Below the pieces are notes generated by a model that had not been told where the DNA came from, searched no databases, and saw nothing but the letters and a program-made list of their open reading frames with translations. Of a stretch of 64,000 nucleotides of DNA, positions 20,531 to 30,679 are shown one piece after another; the first letter of the stretch is position 1, and each line of letters opens with the position of its first letter. Position numbers and translations under genes: made by a program. This DNA is from Diphasiastrum complanatum (lineage: Eukaryota; Streptophyta; Lycopodiopsida; Lycopodiales; Lycopodiaceae): positions 51,849,298-51,913,297 of the forward strand of contig CM055099.1 of the NCBI GenBank assembly GCA_029204225.1, written 5' to 3'.

Positions 20531-20664
20531 TGTTAGATTATTCTCCTTCTTACTAATCGACTAATCCTCATCCATTATTTATCCAGTTCTGTGAATTTTT
20601 TGTGTCTTTACATAGTCTGCAGATTTACAAGTGTTTTTACACAGTCTGCAGAAATACACTGAGT
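20531..20664 (+). mobile_element. C2 5' LTR, left piece
   Basis: Matches the start of the C2 3' LTR (29811-29955): TGTTAGATTATTCTCC against TGTTGGATTATTCTCC, then the duplicated TTTACA.AGTCTGCAGA block. It ends in GAGT, where the homology changes to C1 polyprotein sequence. Confidence 0.85.
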
Positions 20665-20667
20665 TAC

Positions 20668-21334
20668 ATTCTTCTATTCCTAATAGAGTACGACACCTCT
20701 CAAAATTACACCTACCTAATGACTTAGTAAAAATATATGCCATTTGATCTTCAGATTTACAAAAAACAAGATCAATGGCTCCATCTAGAATTTTCTCTCA
20801 AACAAAATGGTAGTGTATTTCGATGTGCTTGGCTTGAGCATGTAAAACTAGATTTTTGGCAAGGTGAATGCAACTTTGATTATCGCAAGATATAGTAGTC
20901 GCATTCACATGAATATTACCTGCCCAATCGGCATCTGTATAACCTACCAACATTGGTGGTTCAGGCTGATCATACTTCAAACCAAAATTCAATGTCCCTC
21001 GAATACGTTTAGCAGACTTCCAGTGTGCTTGACTAGGATCTTGCATAAATTGACTAACAACACCAACAACATAAGCAATATTAGGTCGTGTGTGTGTCAA
21101 ATAAATCAAACTACCCACCAGCTGTCTATACAAATAAGCATCCACTTTTTCAGATTTATCATATGCAGTAAGCTTCATGTTGACATCCATAGGTGTACTC
21201 AAAGGCTTACAATCCTGCATATTGAACTTATAAAGCAAATCTTGTGCATATTTGCTTTGTGTAAGAAAGACCATGTCTTCCTTTTGCCATACTTCAATGC
21301 CAAGACAATAGTGCATCAATTCTAGATCACTCAT
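20668..21334 (-). pseudogene. C1-B reverse transcriptase thumb and RNase H
   Basis: Frame 21334-20798 runs from LELMHYCLGIEVWQ through LVGSLIYLTHTRPNIAY to VGYTDADWAGN (RNase H first Asp). It then jumps directly to ISCDNQSCIHLAKN and the KHIEIHYHFV end. The roughly 75 residues that normally lie between, including two RNase H acidic residues, are deleted. A TGA where CGA (Arg) is expected closes the frame after HFV, consistent with C-to-T decay at a CpG. Beyond it the frame continues as EKILDGAIDLVFC ... FTKSLG. Confidence 0.85.
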
Positions 21335-21373
21335 GTCAGAAGCATTAGAAAGATCTGATTTTATTTCATCAAT

Positions 21374-22231
21374 TTAGCTCTCATTACTTCCTATAATAAT
21401 CAAATCATCCATGTACAACACAATGAGCACTATATCTGAATCTTGCCTTAGAATGTAAAGATTAGGATCAGCATCACTCTTTACCATTCCCCTTCGCTTG
21501 AAGTGTTCATCAATGCAAGAGTACCACGTCCGTGGTGCTTGCTTCAATCCATAAATGGCTTTGTTGAGCTTACAAACGAGATGCTCTCTCCCTGGCTCAA
21601 CAAATCCTTGAGGTTGTACTAAGTACACCTCTTCATCCAGCACTCCATTAAAAAAAGCAGATTTAACATCCATTTGCTGGATCTTCCAACCATAGAAAGA
21701 AGAAATAGCAATGATAGAACATATAGTTACCACCTTAGCTACGGGTGCAAAAGTTTCCTCAAAATTAATATCTTCTTGCTGCTCAAATCCTCTCACAACC
21801 AACCATGCTTTGTACTTGTTGAGTTGCCCACTAGCTCCATATTTGATCTTGTATATCCATTTGCAAATAATAGGCGTCTTACCATTAGGTAGCTCAACCA
21901 AGTTCCACGTCCTATTTTTCAATAAAGCTTCCATTTTTGTTTCCATAGCTTCACGCCACTCCTTGTGCTCCTTTGCTTTATCAAAAGTTTTTGGTTCTTG
22001 AGCCTTGAGCACAGAACCCATTAGGGCTAGATTCATCTCTAATCTTGCAGGAGGTTTTCGATTTCTACTTGATCTTCTAAGCTCTCCCTGCTCACTTGAT
22101 TCGGGAGTATCTCCCTTATTAGCATCACTTGTTACTGACAAGTACCACTTAGGCACTCTCCTAGGAATCTCATTATTGACCCTGTCTTTTTCCATTGGCT
22201 CTTCCATATCGACACCAACTTCTTCCTTCAT
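21374..22231 (-). CDS. C1-B reverse transcriptase (open segment)
   Basis: 285-codon open segment, the longest coding frame in the window. N-terminal linker, then WREAMETKMEAL, WIYKIKYGASG, FEETFAPVAK, QMDVKSAFFNG (first catalytic Asp), YGLKQAPRTWY and near residues 273-276 YMDD, the polymerase catalytic motif. This is the RVT_2 domain of copia. It makes element DNA inside the virus-like particle. It ends at a stop just after the YMDD region, so it is only part of the polyprotein and is not expected to work alone. Confidence 0.9.
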   Translation of the reverse strand: MKEEVGVDMEEPMEKDRVNNEIPRRVPKWYLSVTSDANKGDTPESSEQGELRRSSRNRKPPARLEMNLALMGSVLKAQEPKTFDKAKEHKEWREAMETKMEALLKNRTWNLVELPNGKTPIICKWIYKIKYGASGQLNKYKAWLVVRGFEQQEDINFEETFAPVAKVVTICSIIAISSFYGWKIQQMDVKSAFFNGVLDEEVYLVQPQGFVEPGREHLVCKLNKAIYGLKQAPRTWYSCIDEHFKRRGMVKSDADPNLYILRQDSDIVLIVLYMDDLIIIGSNES

Positions 22232-22241
22232 TGCACTTTAG

Positions 22242-23067
22242 CTTTATCATCAAAGAGATCAATTGTCATTTTTATTTGGTCATTTTGATCCATCTCATCA
22301 AAAGTAGCATCTCTGGAAATCATGATATTTTGTGCATCTGTGTCATACATCATGTATGCCTTGGATCTTTCATCATATCCAAGGAAAATAGACTTAATAG
22401 CTTTTTCATCTAGCTTCTTTCATTTTTCATCACGTACATGAGCGTAAGCATCACAACCAAATACTCGTAAATGAGAAACATTAGGCTTCTTGCCAATAAA
22501 AGCTTCGTAAGGTGTCTTACCCTCTTGTCCAAAAAGTATTTGACAAACTTTTGTTCTTAAGCATTGCCCTAGCCATCTCCACAATGGATCTGTTTTTCCG
22601 TTCTACAACTCTATTCTGTTGTGGTGAATAGGGTGTAGTGGTTTGTCTCTTGATCCCTTGATCCTTGCAAAAATTTATAAATTCTATTGAAAAATACTCA
22701 CCGCCGTCATCCGATCTGAGGGTCTTAATATAACAACCTGTTTGTTTTTCAACTAGAGCCTTGAACACTCTAAACTTGGCAAAAGTATCAGATTTCTTGC
22801 TTATGAAATAAATCCAGATATGTCTACTATAGTCATCAATGAATGTGATGAAATAGTAACAACCACTAATGGACCTAGTTTGTATTGGTCCACACAGATC
22901 ACTACGAACAAGATCAAGAATTCCATTGGCTCTTCTTGCTCCATCTTTGGGAAATCTCTCTCTATGTTGTTTTCCCAACCCTCACAAATTTTACCTTCAA
23001 AAGAGATATCAGGCAATCCAACAACTAGATTATCTCTTTTAAGGATTTGCAAGCTTTGAGCACTCAT
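22242..23067 (-). pseudogene. C1-B integrase
   Basis: 22978-22517 carries the core: RSDLCGP, FIDDYSRHIWIYF, TLRSDDGGEYF and [14 protein letters not shown], so Asp, Asp and Glu of the DDE triad are all present. Upstream (to 23067) the HHCC finger is decayed. Downstream (22516-22242) the C-terminal block [18 protein letters not shown] ... SIFLGYDERSKAY is in another frame with one TGA. It inserts the element DNA into chromosomes; broken here by at least two shifts. Confidence 0.88.
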
Positions 23068-23740
23068 ATGACCAAACCTTTGATGCCAAAGATCCTATCA
23101 ACAATGCTTACCATAGCTTGAGTAAAAGATCTCGCATTCAATTTGTAGAGTCGATTCCCGTTGACTCTAGCTCCTGTAGCAATCACTTTGTTGTGATTCT
23201 TGATGTCTTTGACAAGACATTTGTCACTTTCAAGCTCAACCTTGAGTTGTTGATCAGCCATCGTCCCAACAGATAGTAGATTGTTAGCTAAGCCAGGTAC
23301 ATATTGCACATTGCTTATCTGTTTTATCTTCCCACTGGCTAACTTCACTGGTACCACTCCAACTCCTTTAACAGATAGCAATTTGCCATCAGCTTGTCCA
23401 ACTTCATCACCATTGTTAATTTCCTTGAGTTTTTTAAACCACTCTTTCCTTGAAGTCATGTGCTTGGATGCACCACTATCAATGTACCAGGTATCCTTGG
23501 CTTCATCACTTGTCATTAATGCTATAATGAACAATTTTGAACTCTCACCTGTATCATCTTCATATTGATCATCATCGTATTGATGTTGATCAGTATAATT
23601 GTCTTCATAATAATAGTCATCAAATTGATGTTGATCAGCATAATTTGTCTTTTCTTTGTTCCATCTCCTTCTGTTTCTGGAAGCATTCACGCTCCCTGTG
23701 ACCAGGTTTGTTGCAGTACCTACAATTTTAGGGTCTATTT
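23064..23740 (-). pseudogene. C1-B nucleocapsid zinc knuckle and aspartic protease
   Basis: The C-X2-C-X4-H-X4-C knuckle CRYCNKPGHREREC is at 23724-23683, in a different frame from the protease. The protease frame (from about 23640) has WYIDSGASKHMT with the DSG active site at about 23480, then NVQYVPGLANNLLSV, a typical end of the copia protease region. Between knuckle and protease is an acidic, Tyr/Asp-rich repeat (QHQFDDYYYEDNYTDQHQ). Confidence 0.85.
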
Positions 23741-23883
23741 TGTCTTGAATAGCCGCATCCTTGACCTCGGCCTTGATTCCCTCGATTCGGACTACCATTG
23801 ACTTGCTCATGAAATTGTTGATATGATCCCCGGCTTGAGTTTTCTTCTCTTGATTGATACCTTCCATGACCAAATCTTCCACC

Positions 23884-24494
23884 TCATCCTCTAACTGCAA
23901 GAGCTTGATCATAGCTCCTATTACGATAATTCAAGTTCTCTTGACGTTGCTCTTCTTGCAAAAGCAATCCACCTAGTTCTTCATAGGTTGGATGATTTTC
24001 TCTTGTGGCTAAACTCGTCACAAACATCTGATGTGACTCACTCAGACTATTTAATGTCAATTGCACAATCTCACGATCTTGTACTCGCTCTCCAACTGCT
24101 GCTAATTGATCACACATGTGATCGGCAATAATTGCACCATTATCCATCCGCCATGTATGCAACTTCGTCTTCAAAAATAGTATTCGAGATGTATTTGTCG
24201 TTTCAAACAATGCCTTCAATGTATCTCACGTTTCTTTTGGTCCTTCTGAATCTGAAATATAGGGAATAATTGCATCTCCAACTGATAAGTTGATGACATT
24301 CTGGGCTTTCCGTTTTCTCTATCAAATGCCCGCTGATCTTCTTCAATCATTGGCCTTGTCTCTTCACCTGTCACGATCTCCCATAGCTCCTTTTCCATCA
24401 AAATGTTCTTCAGTTTGAATTTCCAAATTGCATGGTTGTTGGTACCTTCCAATTTGCTTGACTCATTAAGGACACTCTCACTTAGAGTTGCCAT
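23884..24494 (-). pseudogene. C1-B gag (UBN2 type)
   Basis: Starts at a clear ATG (MATLSESVLNESSKLEG) with the copia gag head WKFKLKNILMEKELWEIVTG, then a frameshift near 24219. The second frame holds DQLAAVGERVQDREIVQLTL and YEELGGLLLQEEQRQENLNYRNR. Gag forms the virus-like particle and binds element RNA. The N-terminus is about 80% alike to copy C at 38279. Confidence 0.88.
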
Positions 24495-24540
24495 TACTGG
24501 ATAGATGAGTCTGGATCACAAAATTTATCACACCACAAAA

Positions 24541-24834
24541 CTATAAATTTTTGGTTGTACACTTGATATCAGTATGACGCGCGGGTGCACGACTCGGGAT
24601 TCTCTTTAGCTCATGCACGTGGATCCGATATTGGTACAGGTATGCGATATAGGTATGATGCGCGGATGTGCGACTGCTCAGTATTTTCTTTACCTTTGCC
24701 GCATGGATCCGATACTGGTACAAATATGCTATATCTGTACGACGCGTGGATGTACGACTGTCCAGGATTTTTCTTACCTCTGGCGCGTCGATCCGATACT
24801 GGTACAGAAAAGATGAAAAGTAGAGAGAATACAA
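24541..24834 (-). repeat. 87-base tandem repeat in the C1-B leader (3 copies)
   Basis: Three units containing GGATCCGATA.TGGTACA and a TCTTTA...GC.CG..GGATCCGAT block lie at about 24556-24815, just upstream of the gag ATG. Because 87 divides by three, the minus strand stays open over all units, giving YQYRIHA..(V/L)K(K/R)IL-type repeats of 29 residues. Related units lie at the same place in copy C (37955-38215). Confidence 0.8.
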
Positions 24835-25211
24835 AAACTTTCAGAGGAAATATTCTAGATTTCGCACTTCGGCTACGCCGCCTCCTCTTTGCAAAGATTT
24901 CGAAATGTGTGATCGTTCAAAAGACAAAGATTAGTAATGTGAAAAGTATAAAGCCTCCTAACTCTGAATGGCAGTACTAGACACTGTCTAGTGTGATTTG
25001 CGGTACTCCAAACAGACAAATGAGAGATTTCTTGGCAAATCTCTCACACAAATAGCACTTTCCACAACAACTCGGAAGTATTGTAAAAATCTCCCCACTC
25101 AACAGATTTTCAATCTGTTTGATACTGGTCTGGCCTTTTTGATGCCTCCGAGACTGTGCTTTTCATAACAACCAGAAAGTGCTGTAAAAAATCTCTCCAC
25201 TCAACAGATTT

Positions 25212-25415
25212 TCAATCTGTCTGATGCTGCTTTGGCCTTTCTGATGCCTCCGGGACTATGTCTTTGTTCTCCACTGATGATTCTGAGCTCCAAACCTGCA
25301 AAATACACCAAAGGAGAATTTCTTGTAGCCGTTTTTGTCTCTCCAAGCTTTCACCTCGCGTGAAGGACTTTCTCACTTCATTGCAGAGCTTGTGACAAGC
25401 TGTATCCACTGGCAC
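25212..25415 (-). other. C1-B leader frame shared with the other copies
   Basis: 67 open codons ending KQHQTD then stop, clearly homologous to 11950-12147 and 37449-37652. The apparent start is GTG, and no in-frame ATG exists, so plant translation from here is doubtful. It lies 14 bases from the primer site. Confidence 0.5.
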
Positions 25416-25429
25416 GCAGGACTATCATT

Positions 25430-25441
25430 GCTCTGATACCA
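25430..25441 (-). other. Primer binding site of C1-B
   Basis: Reverse complement reads TGGTATCAGAGC and directly adjoins the LTR. Confidence 0.92.
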
Positions 25442-25704
25442 TGTCAATAATTAGATATGCAACATCAAGCATTCACCATAAGCAATCACCACAAGAAGGC
25501 GGAAGAAGAACACACACTATCACTCTATCACACTAACTCGTACAAAATGTAAAATGTACAAATAAACCCTGAATCCCTGATAGAGAGAGAAACCCTACGA
25601 GTAGACTAATAGAGTAGCCTACAAGTAATGACAACTGGTCATAGCTGTTGACATTTATGTACCTCGTAAACAGTAACAATGAAGTTTATCATTGATTTCT
25701 AACA
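25442..25704 (-). mobile_element. C1-B 5' LTR
   Basis: 263 bases, TGTTAGAAATC ... ATTGACA on the minus strand, matching the LTRs at 11649 and 37132. It abuts GTTAA of the interrupted C2 LTR. GTTAA would be the target duplication, but its partner on the other side was deleted. Confidence 0.9.
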
Positions 25705-26586
25705 GTTAAAAAAATGAATTTGGCAACGTGTGAGACTACCCCAATATTAAGAAATTGAGATTTTATGACACTGTCACTTTTTTGCAAAAAGCCGACACTA
25801 TCGTCTTTTTGCTTCACTATCGCCTGTGGTAGTTAAGGAGTGGCAGTTTTAGTTCATTTATGCAGATATATTGTTTACAGCCAATTTTCACCGCTTATTA
25901 GCAATTAATTTATGAGAAGGAACTAGATGAATGCCAGCGGACACCAACCAACTGGCAATTGCATTTGACGACCTATTTACTTAGTATAAATCAGCTGTTC
26001 ATACATCTCTTTTCAAGTTCTGAAGTTTGGAAGCCACAAATCAACATTGTGAATTGTGAAGGAGTTGAGTGTTATTACACGGCGCTTCCTGCACTCTTAT
26101 CAAGCAAATCATTCACAATCAGAAAGTATTGTTATTAGCTCTCTATCAAGCTTCCAAGCTTGAACTCTCTTGAGCATTCTAGTTCAATCTTTAGAGATTT
26201 ATTTTGGAGTTGCTATTGCGCTACTGCTTATCAGCAGAGTTGCTTATTATCAGACTTATTCCTAGTTACTCAGAGACAACTTAGAGTGAAGGATTTCTAT
26301 CCGCTATTTGATTTCTTTTTCTGAATCAATACTATCTTCTTATTGCATTCAGTATATGTCAGAATGCATGCATTTCTGTATTGCTTTTGTAACTAATAGA
26401 AATTGTCAAAGAATTCAATGCTTTATGTTTGACTATGTAATCACTTAGTATCTAGCGATTTCAAAGTTAGTTGCTAAAGATTGAACATGATTTTCATCAC
26501 TACTGCTTTGTTCAATTTTTGATAGGCATAGTCATGCATTGGAAGTTGGAAGTTTTCGCATTACATTATCTATCTTATTTTCGACA
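25705..26586 (+). mobile_element. C2 5' LTR, right piece
   Basis: Matches the 3' LTR from 30119 on. It contains repeated GACACTRTCG and TTTTTGC blocks, a probable TATA (AGTATAAATCAG near 25983) and ends ...TTTTCGACA next to the primer site. The full LTR would be about 1.2 kb. Confidence 0.88.
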
Positions 26587-26598
26587 TGGTATCAGAGC
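26587..26598 (+). other. Primer binding site of C2
   Basis: TGGTATCAGAGC directly after the LTR end. Confidence 0.92.
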
Positions 26599-26697
26599 GT
26601 TGATTCTTCTTCAGGGCCTAATACTATTTTGATATCAGAGCGAAAGCTCTAATACTTGATATCTTTACATCTACGAAGGAAATTCTTCACATTCAAG

Positions 26698-27396
26698 ATG
26701 TCTAATGGTGATTCTCTTTAGAGTCACATTAACTAGTTTAAGAATCTCTTGCAACAGATGGCTGTTGTCGGATCAATCATAGATGGTCAAGATGCAATTA
26801 TGACATTGCTTTCAAGCATGCCCTCTACATATGAGAACTGGGTGATGATCATATTGACACACTCAAATTTAACTCTTACCAGAGTTAGTACTATGTTGCT
26901 GCAAGAAGATAATCGAAGAAGTCAAGACACTTTGTCTACTTCCTCCTCTTAGGCTCTATATGTCAACCAAGGCTCTAAGCGACAAAAGCAAAAAAGCTCC
27001 AAGAAGGCTACAATGAATCAGAAGCTGACTCAAAGTCAAGTACAATCATCAAATCCACAATCGAAGAAGAAGACGTTTTGCAGGTATTGCAAGCGCAATA
27101 ACCATGAGATCAAGGAATGCCGAATTCTCCAAGTGAAGAAAGCCAAGCAACCTGATCAACAAGCAAACACAGTTTCATCATCTCCCCAGGCCGAAGTGGA
27201 CAAAGGTGCTATTATGGTCAAAGACAAATACGCGAATTTAGATGATTCATGGTTTCTTGATTTTGGAGCAACTCAACACATGACCAATCAACGTGAGATT
27301 TTCAATTCCTACATGCCTTACAACACAAAAAAATTTGTTCATCTTGGTGACAATAGTACTCACACTATTGAAGGTGAAGGTACTATAAGATTGTGA
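26698..27396 (+). pseudogene. C2 gag remnant, zinc knuckle and protease
   Basis: Starts ATG TCT AAT GGT but jumps at once to mid-gag (SHIN, a stop, FKNLLQQMAVVGS), so roughly the first 100 or more gag codons are deleted. ENWVMIILTHSN and LLQEDNRRS follow. The knuckle CRYCKRNNHEIKEC (27079-27120) is intact. The protease site reads WFLDFGATQHMT, so the Ser of the DSG triad is Phe, which should abolish cleavage. The frame ends just past EGEGTIRL. Confidence 0.85.
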
Positions 27397-28600
27397 TTCC
27401 AGCATGATCAATTCAAACTACTATCAAAGGTCTTATATGTTTCTAAACTCTCTACAAATCTGTTATCAATAAGTAGAATTACGTATTTAGGTAGAATTCG
27501 AATCTGATCAATGCAAAATTATTAATAGGAGTAATAAGATCCCTGTAGTCAACAACAGGTAGAGTTACTTATATGAATTGGCACATTGTTATGAATCTGA
27601 GTCTAGTCAAGCCTTGAAAACCTCTGTTCTAGTCAATAAAGCATTACTATGGCATCATCGCTTAGGGCACTTGAATTATGCATCTGTTTTGAACATGTCC
27701 AGACAATCCATGGTTCTTGATCTCGGCTGTGCTTCTGGTTAGGTCGATCTCTCTGTCTATCATAACTGCATCTTTGGAAAGTAGGCTAGGTTTCCTTTTA
27801 GAACAAACCATAGACATGCAACAAAAGATTTGTTAGATGTTGTTCATACAGATATATTTGGAACTATGCAAACTCCTTCATTACTAGATGCAAAGTATTT
27901 CATTACTTCTATTGACAAATTCTCCAGAAGAACAGCTGTTTATTTATTAAACAGAATTTAGAGGCTTTCATCAAATTTAGACAATTCAAAGAGCATGCTG
28001 AGAATCAAACTGGCAAACGAATCAAAGCACTGAGGTTAGATAATGGGGGAGAACACATCTTCACCAAATTCAAGGAGTATTTCCAATACATTACCTCCTA
28101 TTCGCCTCAGTCAAATGGTCTTGTTGAGAGCAAAAATAGAACCTTAGTTGAATCGACAAAGTGCATGCATGTTATCACATGTGACACTTCCGAAGTCCTT
28201 CTGGGTTGAAGCTGTTTCAACAACAATCTATATTCAGAACAGATGTCCTACTAAAGGTCTCTTAGAAAAAAACACCTTTCAAAGTTTGGACAGGTACCAA
28301 ACCTTTTTTATCGAATTTTAAAGTTTTTGGATGTACTGATTTTGCGCAGATACCTTGTGATCTCAGGAAGAAGCTCGACTTCCAGAGTATCCAATGTATT
28401 TTCATCGGCTACCTACTTCAAATCAAGCCTACAAGTTGTTCGATCCCATCTAGTGGAAGATATTCACTAGCTGGGATGTCATCTTCATCAAAGATCAATT
28501 TCAAGACCTCAAAGAAAAAGACAGTCCCCATGTAGCCGACCTGTCAGATTCTCTTGACATATTAAACTTTCCAGTTCCTCAGTCGACTATTCTCATTGAA
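27397..28600 (+). pseudogene. C2 integrase remnant
   Basis: Finger region near 27640 (LWHHRLGHLNYASV), core DVVHTDIFGTM near 27838 (first Asp), LRLDNGGEH near 28035 (second Asp) and SPQSNGLVESKNRTLVE near 28110 (Glu), then KVFGC ... FIGY near 28325-28410. Several stops and frameshifts occur. Confidence 0.82.
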
Positions 28601-28994
28601 GGTCCAAGCTCTTCTACTTTTGACGAACAACAAATCAACACCGAATCAGAAGATGATGATGTTGCAGTTCAACAACTACAGTATGATGAAAATTGATCAA
28701 CTTTCTCTATTACCCAGAAGATCTTCAAGAGCAAGCAAACCACCTAACCAGTATATCGACGAGTCTGCAGCCTACCTTGTTCAGAAACCGATGTCTGTCC
28801 AAGAGGCACTCAGTCAGCCTGATTCAGATCTCTGGAAAGAAGCTATGGATAAAAAAGTATTCATCTCTTATCAAGAACCAGACATGGATAATTGTCAAAT
28901 TATCTGCTAGCAGAAATGTAGTTGATTGCAAATCCACAGAGACAGAAAATAGAAGTTGGTCTACATTAGACAATAGAGGTACATCTACAATATA
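28596..28994 (+). pseudogene. C2 reverse transcriptase, almost entirely deleted
   Basis: Only the leading block survives (RRSSRASKPPNQYIDE ... SDLWKEAMDK), followed by a shift into a QTWTIVK-like stretch. Sequence with the catalytic YVDD is absent; the next recognisable residues belong to the connection/RNase H region. About 200 codons are missing. Confidence 0.75.
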
Positions 28995-29760
28995 TTGGTC
29001 AGATATAATCTGATTAATTGCAAGTTAGCTCTCTCAACAATGGAACCAGGTCTCACATTGCCAAAGGACCAGTGTCCCCAAACAATTCATGAGAAGCAAC
29101 AGATGTGTGAGTATCTTTCCCATTCTATTATAGGATCTCTTATGTACGCCATGATCTGTACCAGGCCAGACATAGCTTTTATAGTCAGCTCTCTCAGTCA
29201 ATTTATGACTAATCCTGGTGTAACACATTGGAACGCTCTTATCAGAATCATGAGATATCTTCGAGCTACTATGGACTTTTGCATTTGTTATGGAGCAGTC
29301 GGCAACGACAAACTCAATTTACTAAGTGGTTACACATATGCAAGTTGGGCAGGAGATGTAGACACTCGTAAATCCACTTCAAGATTTACATTCTTCCTCA
29401 ACAATGGTATTTCCTGGAACAGTCGCAAGCAAACTTCAATAGCTCTATCTTCCACTGAATCAGAGTATATCATAGTCTCTCAAGCTACAAAGGAAGCAAT
29501 TTGGTTGAGAAACTTACTCTCAGATATCGGTCTGAGTCAATATGCTCCGACGACATTATTTTATGATAATCAAAGTGCCATTGCTTTATCAACCAACCCT
29601 AGATTTCATTCTAGGAGTAAGCACATTGAACTGAAATATCATTTCGTCAGAAGCAAAGTTCTCAACGAAGAGGTCAGATTGCAGTACTGTAGAACGCAGA
29701 TATGGCAGCAGATATTTTTACCAAAGCATTAAGTTTGGAAGCACACAAAAGATTCTGTCT
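28995..29760 (+). pseudogene. C2 RNase H
   Basis: Open for 245 codons: SIIGSLMYAMICTRPDIAF, then YTYASWAGDVDTRKSTS (the usual YxDADWAG is changed to YTYASWAG, losing the first acidic residue), SSTESEY, LFYDNQSAIAL and SRSKHIELKYHFVR. The tail is ADIFTKALSLEAHKRF in a shifted frame. It removes RNA from the RNA-DNA hybrid during element replication. Confidence 0.85.
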
Positions 29761-29798
29761 AGAACTAAGTTTGAAGGTCAAGGCATTCAAGGATTCAG

Positions 29799-29810
29799 AT
29801 TAAGGAGGAG
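29799..29810 (+). other. Polypurine tract of C2
   Basis: ATTAAGGAGGAG directly before the TGTTGG start of the 3' LTR; plus-strand primer in LTR elements. Confidence 0.8.
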
Positions 29811-30649
29811 TGTTGGATTATTCTCCTTCTTACTAATCGACTAATTGGCTTTAATCTTCATCCATTGTTTATCCAGTTCTACGGATTTTCATGTGTCTTT
29901 ACACAGTCTGCAGATTCACAAGTGTTTTTACATAGTCTGCAGAAATACATGGAGTCTGACAATAGTGTCACATTTTCTCTCTCTACAATTTGGACATTTG
30001 TCGCCCGTCAAGAATCTTGTGTAAAAATGTAGTGTTGTCTTTTTCGCATTTTTTGCCTATCAGGAATCACGAGTAAATATGCAGTCGCATTTTTTGCATT
30101 TTTCAAAGTGCTTCAAATGTTAAGAGAATGACTCTGGCAAAGTGTGGGGCTACCCCAATATTAAGAAAATGAGATTTTATGACACTATCACTTTTTTGCA
30201 AAAAGTTGACACTATCGTCTTTTTGCGACACTGTCGCCTGCGATAGTTGGTTCATTTCTAAGGAGTGGCAGTTTTAGTTCATTTATGCAGATAGATTGTT
30301 TATGGCCAATTTTCACCGCTTATCAACAATCAATTTATGAGAAGAAACTAGATGAATGCCAGCGGACAGTAGCCAACTGGCAATTGCGTTTGACGACCTA
30401 ATTACTTAGTATAAATCAGCTATTCATACATCTCTTTTCAAGTTCTAAAGTTTGGAAGCAACGAATCAACATTGTGAATTGTGAGTTGAGTGTTATTACA
30501 CAACGCTTCCTGCGCTCTTATCAAGCAGATCATTCACAATAAAAAAGTATTGTTGTTAGCTCTCTATCAAGCTTCCAAGCTTGAACTCTCTTGAGCATTC
30601 TAGCTCACTCTTTTAGAGATTTATTTTGGAGTTGCTATTACGCTACTGC
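29811..30649 (+). mobile_element. C2 3' LTR, left part
   Basis: Matches the two-piece 5' LTR up to GCTACTGC at 30649. The remaining 350 or so bases are not here but occur inverted at 34659-35038. This piece shows the full U3: two TTTACA.AGTCTGCAGA units, repeated GACACTATCG-like motifs and AGTATAAATCAG near 30408. Confidence 0.88.
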
Positions 30650-30679
30650 CCATACCAAGCATCTGCTTTGTCATAAGAC

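Larger units (their letters stand above)
20665..25704 (-). mobile_element. Copia C1, copy B, nested in the C2 5' LTR
   Basis: Minus-strand copia: 5' LTR 25442-25704, primer site, leader, gag, protease, integrase, reverse transcriptase and RNase H in standard Pseudoviridae order, ending in an FTKSLGRCNFERCRTLLG-type tail near 20670. The purine tract and 3' LTR are missing, replaced directly by C2 LTR sequence. Of the C1 copies only this one has a nearly full coding region; all frames carry stops or shifts. Confidence 0.88.
20531..30649 (+). mobile_element. Copia C2 element, interrupted by C1 copy B and cut by an inversion
   Basis: Outer element on the plus strand. 5' LTR in two pieces (20531-20664 and 25705-26586), primer site 26587, gag and protease remnants 26698-27396, integrase remnants to about 28600, a tiny reverse-transcriptase remnant, RNase H 28995-29740, purine tract 29799-29810, and the left part of the 3' LTR 29811-30649. 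The rest of that LTR is at 34659-35038, inverted. About 160 LTR bases (matching 29956-30118) are missing at the nested insertion. The element cannot be autonomous. Confidence 0.85.

Noticed and set aside
26628-26645. TGATATCAGAGCG as a second C2 primer site
   Set aside because: Lies 40 bases after the true site that abuts the LTR, with a base change in the first positions.
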